A stretch of DNA of 7,705 nucleotides, taken from NCBI GenBank assembly GCA_002493085.1, contig DKXQ01000004.1, forward strand, positions 1 to 7,705. The letters run 5' to 3'. A program made the translations under genes and the position numbers. Under the pieces are notes generated by a model, which did no database searches, was not told the DNA's origin, and was given only the letters and a program-made list of their open reading frames with translations. Shown here in pieces: positions 1 to 7,503 of the stretch (its first letter is position 1; every line of letters begins with the position of its first letter). Source of the stretch: Lachnoclostridium sp. UBA7122 (GTDB lineage: Bacteria > Bacillota > Clostridia > Lachnospirales > Lachnospiraceae).

Positions 1-2461
1 TAAAAAACTTGTAAAGTGGTGTAACCTTATCAAGTGCCTTCTTAATTACTACAATATGTTCATTAGCCAATTCAGGAATTTCCCAATACTTTTCCTTATC
101 CCATACTTTTCCCAAAATACTTTTTTCACAGCCAGCAATTAAACCTTTTACCTCCATTCCACCAATGCCATATCGCGCTACCGGTTTCGCCGTAGTTAAT
201 TTAAGCTGCGTTTCTGTTAATCCTTTGGTAAAATCCATAACATGAGGATATTTATTCAATACTATTGTCTGTAAAAGTGAATATATTTCAATTGCATTAT
301 TAGCTTTTTCGCCTTGCTGGTTTTCAAAGCTGTAAAGAATAAGTTGACCATTATATATTCTTTCTTTCCATTCTCTATTCAGTACATCCTTTGCTTTTCT
401 AGAATTATCCTTTGCCTGCTGATTGTTGTTACCATTGTAATATAATGACATCGCTGAATAATCCACATATTGTTCAAAAGCTTCTAGTCCTAACGGTGTA
501 GATAATGCATCAATAATTGCAATACCTTTGTATTCCTCATTAGCAACGGCATTTTTTATAGTATTTCTAAAAACCTGTGCTTCTTCCTCATTTTTAGCCA
601 CAGCTAATACAGCTTTAAAATGCCATGTGCTATCTTTATGTTTCAGGTTTTCCATAGTTTTTGTAAAATCTGATACCGTAACCACTGGCAATGCCCCAGT
701 ATCTGGTGCAATGGCAAAACGTAACTTTAATGCTGGTGGAAGTGCAAGTGCAGTCGGAAGCATTTCTGCCTCGGATACCAATTTTACAGTTGTACTCTTA
801 TCTCTTACCTCTTTTCTGTAAGCCTCAATTTTGGCACCATCCCCCGCCAAAACAGCAGCATTATATACTTTTTTATTATCGCCAATAGGTGAAAGAATTA
901 AAATTCCCTTATTAACCAAGCCCTTTGCAATACTTTTACACTCATTCTCGTACTGTTCCCAATCTCCTTCAAAAGCATAACTTAAATTTTGGTCTGTTGG
1001 TTTTAATACATCAATAGCCCCTCCTAGTCTTTGGTCAATAGCTTGCATAATTAAAATAGTTTTTAATACAACTTTTTCCTTCTCCTGCAACATTGTCTGT
1101 TGAGAAAATGTGTCTAGAATTAACTTAATATCTGATGATAAATATTCGGCTCCTTTTACATAAAAGAAATCCCACAACATATCAATTGTTATTAGTGGAC
1201 GGTCATCTGTCGGTCCAAAATTTTGAATAAACCACTGAAACGCCTGTGTATCAAGATCCTTCGGAGTTTTAATAAAATCAAACATACTTCTTTGATTAGC
1301 TTGATATGCTGTTGCAATATTTTTCAACACAAGTGCCGCCATAGGATGTATAGGAAGCATATTTCTCATTACAGCCTCGTTTTTCACATCTGCAGCCTTC
1401 ATGACTGCATGTCTTGACGAATGTAATCTCGCATTCAAGTCATCTGTAAGTTGCTCCCAACTCTCCAATGCCTCTGATTTTGGTTTAAATGCATCTGCAA
1501 TAAGATCAAACGCAATATTGGGAGGCATAGTAATTTCAACCTTGTCAAATCTCTGTTGCACAATTTTCCATGAATCATCATTCGTACTAATAGATGAAAT
1601 AGGATGAGTAACAACTATAAAATAAAATGGTGCCTCCTGACAAATTGAAACCAATTTTTGGAACTCACTAAGAGAATTTTTGTTTTGGCGGAAGAAATCA
1701 CTAAACTCATCCCAAATAAAAACAATCTTTATATTATTATTGTGCTGAATTATATCTATAATCCATTTTCTTATGCTATCAGAATCCAACGACAGCGCTG
1801 TTATACCCTCTTTAGCTGCAAGTTTAAAAATATTATTCATAAGCCCTGCTACATCATCACTCTTTTTAAGGGTATTAATAATTTCATCTGTATTTGCCTG
1901 TGAAAACGAAGAAACCCATTCTGGCTTCTTTAGTAATTCATTTATAAACAAATTATGTACTGGTTCTTCGAGCCATTTGATTACACTTTCTTTTAAAGTA
2001 TTCTCACCTTTATACTCTACATCATTCTCAACTAACGCATTCTTTATGCTTTCTTGAACTGCCATTAACAACTGCTGTGGATTAGAAATACTTCCAGAAG
2101 CATATCTGTATGCGCAAATAATTCCTTGTTCCTTGTGGCCTAAAATTTTACCCAATAAAGGCTGATTAGTTCTTAATTGCTCATACTTTTCCCAGTATGC
2201 CTTTAACTCTTCTTCCGTAACTTCTAATATCTTCTTTAACGCATATGCACATTTTGATTTACCAGTACCATAAGCTCCATGAATCCAAAGAGAACGATTC
2301 GTTGTACCTCCCAGCATCTTTTCAGTAGCATTAATCAATTCAACAAATGTACTATGTGGATACGTATCATCCCATTTCGCACCATTATTAATAGCAGATT
2401 CATCAAAACAAGGAAAGTATCCTTCATTCACATTAAAATAATCGCTATACGTATTTGCCAT
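1..2461 (-). CDS. BrxC/PglY-type (DUF499-like) P-loop ATPase, C-terminus beyond the window
   Basis: The frame is open for 820 codons from the ATG at 2461 and runs off the left edge, so the product is a partial large ATPase. A Walker A motif GAYGTGKS is at residues 62-69. A Walker B strand IVFIWDEF is at about 246-253, with the acidic pair D251-E252, and a sensor-like strand FIVVTH is at about 281-286. A segment IHPMAALVLKNIATAYQANQ at 371-390, followed by RSMFDFI, resembles the 'HP..ALLL...QNERS.F.F' stretch of BrxC/DUF499-type phage-defence ATPases. In BREX systems this protein is an essential cytoplasmic ATPase partner; its exact role here is inferred. The ATG lies one base after the stop of the upstream PAPS-reductase gene. 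AAGGAGG sits nine bases before it, which fixes the start. Being an ATPase is near certain. BrxC rather than another defence ATPase is likely but unproven. Confidence 0.85.
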   Translation of the reverse strand, partial: MANTYSDYFNVNEGYFPCFDESAINNGAKWDDTYPHSTFVELINATEKMLGGTTNRSLWIHGAYGTGKSKCAYALKKILEVTEEELKAYWEKYEQLRTNQPLLGKILGHKEQGIICAYRYASGSISNPQQLLMAVQESIKNALVENDVEYKGENTLKESVIKWLEEPVHNLFINELLKKPEWVSSFSQANTDEIINTLKKSDDVAGLMNNIFKLAAKEGITALSLDSDSIRKWIIDIIQHNNNIKIVFIWDEFSDFFRQNKNSLSEFQKLVSICQEAPFYFIVVTHPISSISTNDDSWKIVQQRFDKVEITMPPNIAFDLIADAFKPKSEALESWEQLTDDLNARLHSSRHAVMKAADVKNEAVMRNMLPIHPMAALVLKNIATAYQANQRSMFDFIKTPKDLDTQAFQWFIQNFGPTDDRPLITIDMLWDFFYVKGAEYLSSDIKLILDTFSQQTMLQEKEKVVLKTILIMQAIDQRLGGAIDVLKPTDQNLSYAFEGDWEQYENECKSIAKGLVNKGILILSPIGDNKKVYNAAVLAGDGAKIEAYRKEVRDKSTTVKLVSEAEMLPTALALPPALKLRFAIAPDTGALPVVTVSDFTKTMENLKHKDSTWHFKAVLAVAKNEEEAQVFRNTIKNAVANEEYKGIAIIDALSTPLGLEAFEQYVDYSAMSLYYNGNNNQQAKDNSRKAKDVLNREWKERIYNGQLILYSFENQQGEKANNAIEIYSLLQTIVLNKYPHVMDFTKGLTETQLKLTTAKPVARYGIGGMEVKGLIAGCEKSILGKVWDKEKYWEIPELANEHIVVIKKALDKVTPLYKFF

Positions 2462-2462
2462 C

Positions 2463-4784
2463 CTACATTTCCTCCTTGAATAATCCTAGCACATCCTCCG
2501 ATGTTTTATCATATAGTGTTATTGTCTTTAAATCATTAGTAAATGTTGCATTTATATATTCAGGATATCTACTTGCCAATCCTAATAGCATTGACTTTAA
2601 CTCTTCGTCGTCATACAACCCATAAATTCTAACGGGACTAATGCCATCTCTCTCAACTTCTTCATCATATAAGTATGAAAAATGAAACTCCTTATCCATA
2701 TTACATTTTTCTGCGAAAACATAAAGAGCATATAATAAAACACGATTATCTTTAATATTACATTTACTTCTACATAATGAATCAATTTGTTTTCCATTCA
2801 TTTCAACATATCCAAAATCAAGTGCTGTTCCTAACGGTAATGAGCATAATCTTTTATACGCATTAATAATAGATGTCGCATCATTTGGTGTTACATTTTC
2901 TTTATTTACAAGCAATTCTTTTACTTCATTTCTTGAATAATATACACCTATATCCATATTTTCTATATACCATCTACATTGTTTGTTATAAGCAAAATTT
3001 GCCATAAACAATCCCCATGTAGTAGGATGTGCATAACCATACTGCAATACAACATCAAATAAATTTGTTGGCACTCCCTTAGCATCTGTAAATCCACCAT
3101 CTCTAAAAAATATTTTCAGTTTTGGTTCTTGGTTCTTCTTGTTTAATTGGTTATCATTCCAATATTCTTCTCCTACATCAAAAAATTCTTGAACCCACTC
3201 TGGCTTTGGTGCATGATTTGCAAATGAATTAATACTTTCTTTTTTCATAGTTCCTTCTCCATTCGGTGTTCTTAATGAGTGATATACCAGGCAACCATCA
3301 TCTATTTCGTGGCATTGCCCACAACCTATACAATTTGTGATGGTCACCTTTCCTCCGTTAAAGGAAATACAACCATTTCTACAGTTTGTTTCACATACTT
3401 TACATCCAACACAATAGGCTGCTTTTCTGAATACCTGTTTGAATTTTTTAAAGACTACAGCATGTTTTTTTATAACGTCGGAATCACAAACTATCTGATA
3501 ACCATCTTCGACTTCTTGATATTCAAATTCAAATGGTATCTCATCTAATGTCTTTATCCATTCTCTCCAATCTGTTCTTTGTCCTTTAACAGTAATAATA
3601 ACTTTTTTATCTTTTATTTCATCCTTATATCGTTGCACATTGATAGTTAAGTCTCTTCCATTTTTTCTTGCATTCCATCCTCCGTTTGATACATAGCTCC
3701 TTAAGCCATCTATATCACCAGCATTTCTTGCATTCATAAAATTAATCATATCAATGTACTTACTAACCTCTTCTTTATATGATGCGTACTGCAAAAAGTC
3801 TCCTTTACCGCCTCCCATCGGGCAAAATAAACATCCCGCGCGTGAATTACCTTTTTTATATGCCTCATTAATCATAAGGTTTTTACTGAAAATATACAGC
3901 CAAACTTCTGCCGAAGTCCATTCTAGAATTGGATTGTAACTATATTGACCTTTTTGTTTTTTTCCAAAATTTTCATAACTATATTTGCTTCTTGCAACAC
4001 TTTCATTCGCCCTAACTCCAACAAAATCTAAGCCAACATAATTATCTTTTCCTGTGATTTCTCGCATTTTCATAGTTTGAGGTGTACTTTTGTGAACGCT
4101 ACAACACCATCTCAACACTCTTGCAGGCGGTCCAAACAAATTCCAACTTTCCTCTGGTTCAAAATGAGAACGTGCCACATAAAAAGGTGTACCGTCTGCT
4201 TCGCACTCTTCCTTCATATGATTAACAACATCATATGTATCTGGGAATTCCATTCCAGTATCACCAAAAATAACTACAAAACTTTCTTTCGGAAGTGCTT
4301 TCTTTACTAAATCTAATAGAACTGCACTGTCTTTTCCACCACTATACGCCACGTGAAATATATCAATCTTTTTCTTGTATTTTTCATATGCTTTTACAAT
4401 TTTTTTAACAGTTGCATCCTCTATAACTGTCATTAATTCTTGATTTTTTTCGCACATTCTAGAAATGTTTATTTTTTCTAGTGTATACCCAGCTGCCTTT
4501 CCAAACTTGACGTCGCCATTTTCGTCATGTTCCACCATTAATTCTGGTGCACAATACAAATCACCACCTTTAGTTTTTGCAATCTGCACGCCTTTATACC
4601 AATACACATTAGCCTCTGCCCACATATATGGTACTTCATTCTGCTTCTCATACTGATAGAATCTATCAAACCCCAGCAAGTCCATCTCACTAGCATATAC
4701 AGGTCTTGGTTCCTTCGAAAAATTAGTCGGCGTAGAATTTAGTAAAATTCCACCTGTTTCTATGTCGTAACTATATGAGTACAT
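2463..4784 (-). CDS. PAPS-reductase-family protein with ferredoxin-like block (BrxP-like)
   Basis: The protein has 773 residues. The N-terminal ~130 residues are family-specific (motif SKEPRPVY at 23-30, MWAEAN at 54-59). An adenine-nucleotide alpha-hydrolase/PAPS-reductase domain follows at ~140-345, with the PP-loop SGGKDS at 148-153 and DTGMEFP at 175-181. Adjacent cysteines C227-C228 and C318-x-x-C321 copy the CC...CxxC set that holds the 4Fe-4S cluster in APS reductases. DndC/SspC proteins of DNA phosphorothioation are related. A ferredoxin-like region follows: C458, C461, C464, C468, then C485, C488, C491, C498. Residues ~556-773 form an extra domain with faint DUF4007-like features. 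It is longer than DndC (about 500 residues). The likely role is ATP-dependent activation or sulfur chemistry on nucleic acid in an anti-phage system; the substrate is unknown. Its ATG overlaps the upstream stop (TAATG). The neighbouring BrxC-like ATPase supports a BrxP identity. Confidence 0.9.
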   Translation of the reverse strand: MYSYSYDIETGGILLNSTPTNFSKEPRPVYASEMDLLGFDRFYQYEKQNEVPYMWAEANVYWYKGVQIAKTKGGDLYCAPELMVEHDENGDVKFGKAAGYTLEKINISRMCEKNQELMTVIEDATVKKIVKAYEKYKKKIDIFHVAYSGGKDSAVLLDLVKKALPKESFVVIFGDTGMEFPDTYDVVNHMKEECEADGTPFYVARSHFEPEESWNLFGPPARVLRWCCSVHKSTPQTMKMREITGKDNYVGLDFVGVRANESVARSKYSYENFGKKQKGQYSYNPILEWTSAEVWLYIFSKNLMINEAYKKGNSRAGCLFCPMGGGKGDFLQYASYKEEVSKYIDMINFMNARNAGDIDGLRSYVSNGGWNARKNGRDLTINVQRYKDEIKDKKVIITVKGQRTDWREWIKTLDEIPFEFEYQEVEDGYQIVCDSDVIKKHAVVFKKFKQVFRKAAYCVGCKVCETNCRNGCISFNGGKVTITNCIGCGQCHEIDDGCLVYHSLRTPNGEGTMKKESINSFANHAPKPEWVQEFFDVGEEYWNDNQLNKKNQEPKLKIFFRDGGFTDAKGVPTNLFDVVLQYGYAHPTTWGLFMANFAYNKQCRWYIENMDIGVYYSRNEVKELLVNKENVTPNDATSIINAYKRLCSLPLGTALDFGYVEMNGKQIDSLCRSKCNIKDNRVLLYALYVFAEKCNMDKEFHFSYLYDEEVERDGISPVRIYGLYDDEELKSMLLGLASRYPEYINATFTNDLKTITLYDKTSEDVLGLFKEEM
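2471..2477 (-). promoter_or_regulatory. Ribosome binding site of the BrxC-like ATPase gene
   Basis: AAGGAGG on the minus strand lies nine bases before the ATG at 2461, inside the last codons of the PAPS-reductase gene. It decides the start of the open-ended ATPase gene. With the TAG-G-ATG junction it suggests translational coupling. Confidence 0.85.
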
Positions 4785-6535
4785 TAAACACTTTCCTCTC
4801 TTATTTGCTGTGCTCTCTTAGCAATATCTGAAAGCATATTGAACTTACTTCGAGCCATATATCCCGTTTCATATAAATACTTCCCCACAGTATCTGGCTT
4901 AAGTTCAATTTTTGCACGCGCTACTGCCTGTGCAAGTAATTCATTATAATCCCAATCAATATTTGATTCGACTACTGCCCCTGCATTTCGCCCATTATAT
5001 AAATTCATACGATACCGATACTTCTTACTATATCTGTAACAATAACTTTCTAATAAATAATGTGTCCATGATTGTCCACATATCGGAAATAATGCAAATG
5101 TTGTTATCTCTTTGATTGCAGCAAAACCATCCACAAAGGAATCAATAACTTTATCAATAGCTTCTACATCAAAGTCTACACATTTATCAGACACAAATTT
5201 TTGTTCGTCAACTCGTACCATCACATCATATAATGCTAGATATGCTATTCGCCTATCACTTATACCTATAAGATTCCCCATATCATCCATTGCTTCTTCC
5301 AAGGTATACTCTTCTTTTTCCATACATATCTGCTTCATAATAGAAACCGCATCAAATTCATCCTTATCTTTCGTAATTATCTTACCTTTCAGATAATACT
5401 CCCTCGAAAGATACTTATTATATGCCGCCATTCTCACCGCTAATTCTGGCAATTCATAATTTTCCTCTAATGCATCGCCAAGCGGAAGAACATTTAATGA
5501 AGTAAATCCCCTTCTTTCAATCTGTTCTTCTGCAAAATTGAGAAGTTCTTCTACTTCAAATTCAGACATAATCAGCTTATTTATGCTCGTATACACTCCT
5601 TCAGACACCCACACAAAATTTATATTTTCTGCCAAATAAAACTTTATCTTGTCCACTGGAATATACAATAACTGTTCAGAAATTTCCTCTACAGATTTTG
5701 TAATCTTATCATCCCAAACTCGTAAAATTTCTCTTGATACAGCAATTTCTTCTGTTGTCTTTTTCTGATTACTGAAATAATTTTTAGAAAACACACAATC
5801 GGATTTAACCTCGGACAAAGTTTCCCTTAATACCTGTTCTGAGATAATATGGATGTTATCCATTAATGAACTTTGATTTTCCAAGAGGCTTTCGTAATAA
5901 ATGATTGTATTTCCATCAGCAAAAATTTCATCTATTAATGCGCATAACTCACTTTGAGAATCCTCTGACTTAATAAAAACCTTTCCATTTATCAATAGTC
6001 CATTCTCTTGTATAACCCGTCTTATGTATTCATCATTTTCATTAAGTTTTATACCTTCATCATTTGCATAATCCCTAAGTTTCATCATATCTATTACAGA
6101 ATTTATTCTAAACCCATAAATAAATTTATGTGCAACCAATTGCAATATTTGCTCATCAACGACAGCATGATTCTGATCTATATTTTCAGATATTTTTCCT
6201 ATCACCATTTCTTCTGCCGCTCGCAATATTTCATCAAAGCTTCCTTTTTCGTTTTGATACATATCTACCATTTTTCTAAACATTTTTGATGGTGAATGTG
6301 TTCCAAAACTTTTATTATTAAAAGCACAATCTACAAATCCTAACTGCCATTGCATTCCATTTAAATTCCGAAATGTTTCATCTATAATCAAGCCCTCATT
6401 TTCAGCTTTTCTCCGTAATTTTTCTGAGAGTTTTTTTAATTCATGTGTTTTTTCTTCTGTTCCGTTTTTTATCTGTATGTAAGAATTAATCAACAATGCC
6501 ACTTCATACTTATCCCATATGGGTTGTCTTTTCAT
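4784..6535 (-). CDS. Unknown 583-aa protein, first gene of the operon, probable DNA-binding N-terminus
   Basis: I do not recognise a named family for the whole protein. Residues ~5-95 look like the Myb/SANT-like helical module at the front of some HNH/McrA-type restriction proteins: an opening W, helices, then FRNLNG at 55-60, a following GF.DCAF stretch and SPSKMFRKMVDMY. The middle (~120-480) is acidic and helical. It has several segments that read like small winged-helix units ending in a basic or hydrophobic wing, such as GLLINGKVFI (179-188), INFVWVSEGVYTSI (305-318) and EQKFVSD (444-450). The C-terminus (~489-575) starts SWTHYLLESYCYRYSKKYRY and ends in a basic helix-turn-helix-like stretch. 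No nuclease, methylase, transmembrane or signal sequence is evident. AAGGAGCC lies seven bases before the ATG. The stop overlaps the next start, so it is co-translated with the PAPS-reductase protein and may be a target-recognition or regulatory partner (inference). Confidence 0.85.
   Translation of the reverse strand: MKRQPIWDKYEVALLINSYIQIKNGTEEKTHELKKLSEKLRRKAENEGLIIDETFRNLNGMQWQLGFVDCAFNNKSFGTHSPSKMFRKMVDMYQNEKGSFDEILRAAEEMVIGKISENIDQNHAVVDEQILQLVAHKFIYGFRINSVIDMMKLRDYANDEGIKLNENDEYIRRVIQENGLLINGKVFIKSEDSQSELCALIDEIFADGNTIIYYESLLENQSSLMDNIHIISEQVLRETLSEVKSDCVFSKNYFSNQKKTTEEIAVSREILRVWDDKITKSVEEISEQLLYIPVDKIKFYLAENINFVWVSEGVYTSINKLIMSEFEVEELLNFAEEQIERRGFTSLNVLPLGDALEENYELPELAVRMAAYNKYLSREYYLKGKIITKDKDEFDAVSIMKQICMEKEEYTLEEAMDDMGNLIGISDRRIAYLALYDVMVRVDEQKFVSDKCVDFDVEAIDKVIDSFVDGFAAIKEITTFALFPICGQSWTHYLLESYCYRYSKKYRYRMNLYNGRNAGAVVESNIDWDYNELLAQAVARAKIELKPDTVGKYLYETGYMARSKFNMLSDIAKRAQQIREESV
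4791..4800 (-). promoter_or_regulatory. Ribosome binding site of the PAPS-reductase gene
   Basis: GAGAGGAAAG on the minus strand ends six bases before the ATG at 4784, within the 3' end of the 583-residue gene. It supports the start that overlaps the upstream stop codon as TAATG. Confidence 0.75.
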
Positions 6536-6540
6536 AGGTA

Positions 6541-6548
6541 GGCTCCTT
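6541..6548 (-). promoter_or_regulatory. Ribosome binding site of the first operon gene
   Basis: AAGGAGCC on the minus strand ends five bases before the ATG at 6535, with the GGAG core about seven bases away. Its first two A bases are also the last two bases of the TAA that closes the upstream HTH remnant, so the old gene's end and the operon's start touch. Confidence 0.75.
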
Positions 6549-6693
6549 ATCTATCAGCTTTCACGTATCTACGAGACTTAATCCCTTCATCCTTTGGCCG
6601 TTCCGCTTCTTCTAGGATTGCCCAATACTAGCCAATTTTGGTTGCTCCTTCTATTCTCTCTTGAGTGCATACGCCATTCGCATTCGCTTTCAC
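6547..6693 (-). pseudogene. C-terminal remnant of an HTH/excisionase-like protein with in-frame stop
   Basis: On the minus strand, 48 codons plus a TAA stop read through one in-frame TAG at 6630-6628. Before the stop comes RIEGATKIG and after it YWAILEEAERPKD, then KSRRYVKADR. This matches my memory of the C-terminal part of the small HTH-domain proteins common in clostridial mobile elements ('RIEGA.K.G..W.IP..AEKP.D.R.KSGKYVK'), which bind DNA in conjugative elements and phages. The N-terminal recognition half is absent: the similarity fades near 6690, where the inverted IS110 fragment begins. The substitution to a stop and the lost N-terminus make it a pseudogene. Its TAA overlaps the Shine-Dalgarno site of the defence operon. 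Recognition rests on recalled family patterns, so it is good but not certain. Confidence 0.65.
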
Positions 6694-6698
6694 TATAA

Positions 6699-6896
6699 AA
6701 AGAAAATATTAAAACAAATTCTCAGAATGCACGCAACATTGCAAAATATTTGGCGTACTATAACTACAAACCCTTGCATACTCCAATAGAACAGGATGCA
6801 CATGTCAAGAAATATACCCGTATGAGGACAGACCACAAACTTGCCATGAAAAAGATACAGCAAATTCTCTCTCCAACTAGATTTTTTGATACATAG
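6699..6896 (+). pseudogene. Internal fragment of an IS110-family transposase
   Basis: The plus-strand frame between the TAA at 6696 and the TAG at 6894 encodes about 65 residues. It reads KTNSQNARNIAKYLAYY near its start, then PIEQDAHVKKYTRMRTDHKL and KKIQQIL. IS110-family DEDD transposases have 'K.D..DARNIAK.LAYH' followed by '..VKEYIRMRDDHK.ALKK.KQQIL.FC.RH' at this point. Here both Asp positions of the K-x-D-x-x-D-A motif read Asn, and similarity ends near 6868, just after QQIL. Only about 170 bases of a ~1.2-1.5 kb element survive, in the opposite direction to all neighbouring genes, so it cannot be active. No element ends can be set from this piece. Confidence 0.75.
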
Positions 6897-7111
6897 TTTC
6901 TTCCAAACCTTGTTAATACATTCAAAATAATTACAATAAGTCAACATCCACTTCATAAATATTGCATTATATATCAATTTGTTACTCCGCAACTAAATCT
7001 CTTAAATCCGTTCCAAAGCGAAATTCGAACCATCAAAGATGTTTCCATACATAAAAATTATACCATTTCATCTTCTTAGGTTCAACTAAATTTTCTAATT
7101 TTCTACATATC
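6897..7111. other. Non-coding, strongly AT-rich stretch between IS110 and tnpV remnants
   Basis: I see no supportable gene, RNA or clear hairpin terminator here. Open frames exist on both strands but lack a convincing ribosome binding site, have skewed composition rich in Cys, Trp, Phe and Ile, and match nothing I recognise. It probably is decayed mobile-element DNA. Confidence 0.5.
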
Positions 7112-7481
7112 CTACATATAAAGATTTTTACAATTTTCTTCTGCACCCTTACCTTGATTCCATTTACTCTCCGCACCCACTCCATCGGGTTTTCCTTTTT
7201 CAACTGCTCTGTTACACCCTCTTTCTCCATAATCCGTTTTACCGCCAATTCCACTTCTCTGTGGCATTCCTCATCCACGTCATGCAGATACTGATTCCAA
7301 GTACCATCAAATATTTATGCCGATGACACTTCATCATATACTCCCCACGCATGATACTGTACTTTCCAATCACATAATCGGTTTCCTGTTCCAGACTTAA
7401 CTGCGGATAATAACAGCCATCTTCTGCCAAATGATAGGTAATTCCATTCTCTACAATAACTTCTGCTAATTGATTTTCCAT
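7112..7481 (-). pseudogene. tnpV: tnpV (transposon-encoded TnpV) broken by frameshifts
   Basis: The minus-strand ATG at 7481 opens a frame beginning MENQLAEVIVENGITYHLAE and continuing through a YYPQL stretch to about residue 57, KCHRHKY. A frameshift near 7312 moves the rest to another frame: DGTWNQYLHDVDEECHREVE, then EGVTEQLKKENPMEWVRRVN. The last is the hallmark of TnpV ('EGVTEQLKAENQMEWV.RMNNI'). A second shift near 7145, with a further A-run irregularity, breaks the end; restoring the frame gives a short tail ending in LYM and a TAG at 7114-7112. The total span of about 123 codons fits an ordinary TnpV of roughly 120 residues. TnpV is a small accessory protein of Tn4451-like and other clostridial mobile elements, with unsettled function. 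The weak AAGG-type site before the ATG is compatible with past expression. Confidence 0.85.
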
Positions 7482-7503
7482 TATAACAAATCCCTTTCTG
7501 CCG

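Noticed and set aside
2279..2479. Plus-strand open frames across the three minus-strand genes, including this one and others up to about 97 codons
   Set aside because: All are antisense to genes with clear motifs, lack plausible ribosome binding sites, and show Ser/Ile/Thr/Phe-rich shadow composition.
6690..6720. Possible sigma-A promoter for the operon: TTGTTT and TATAGT on the minus strand
   Set aside because: The spacer is only 14 bases, well short of 17, and the hexamers fall at the junction of two remnants in AT-rich DNA. Too weak to list.
6693..6992. A 99-codon minus-strand frame in the mobile-element debris, rich in Cys, Trp, Phe and Ile
   Set aside because: It lies antisense to the recognisable IS110 fragment, has no good ribosome binding site, and its composition is that of an antisense shadow.
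6930..7030. A stop-ridden minus-strand reading with FGTDLRDLVAE and EVDVDLL, loosely like a decayed nucleotidyltransferase
   Set aside because: Several stops occur within 35 codons and no family motif is complete; it is likely coincidence.
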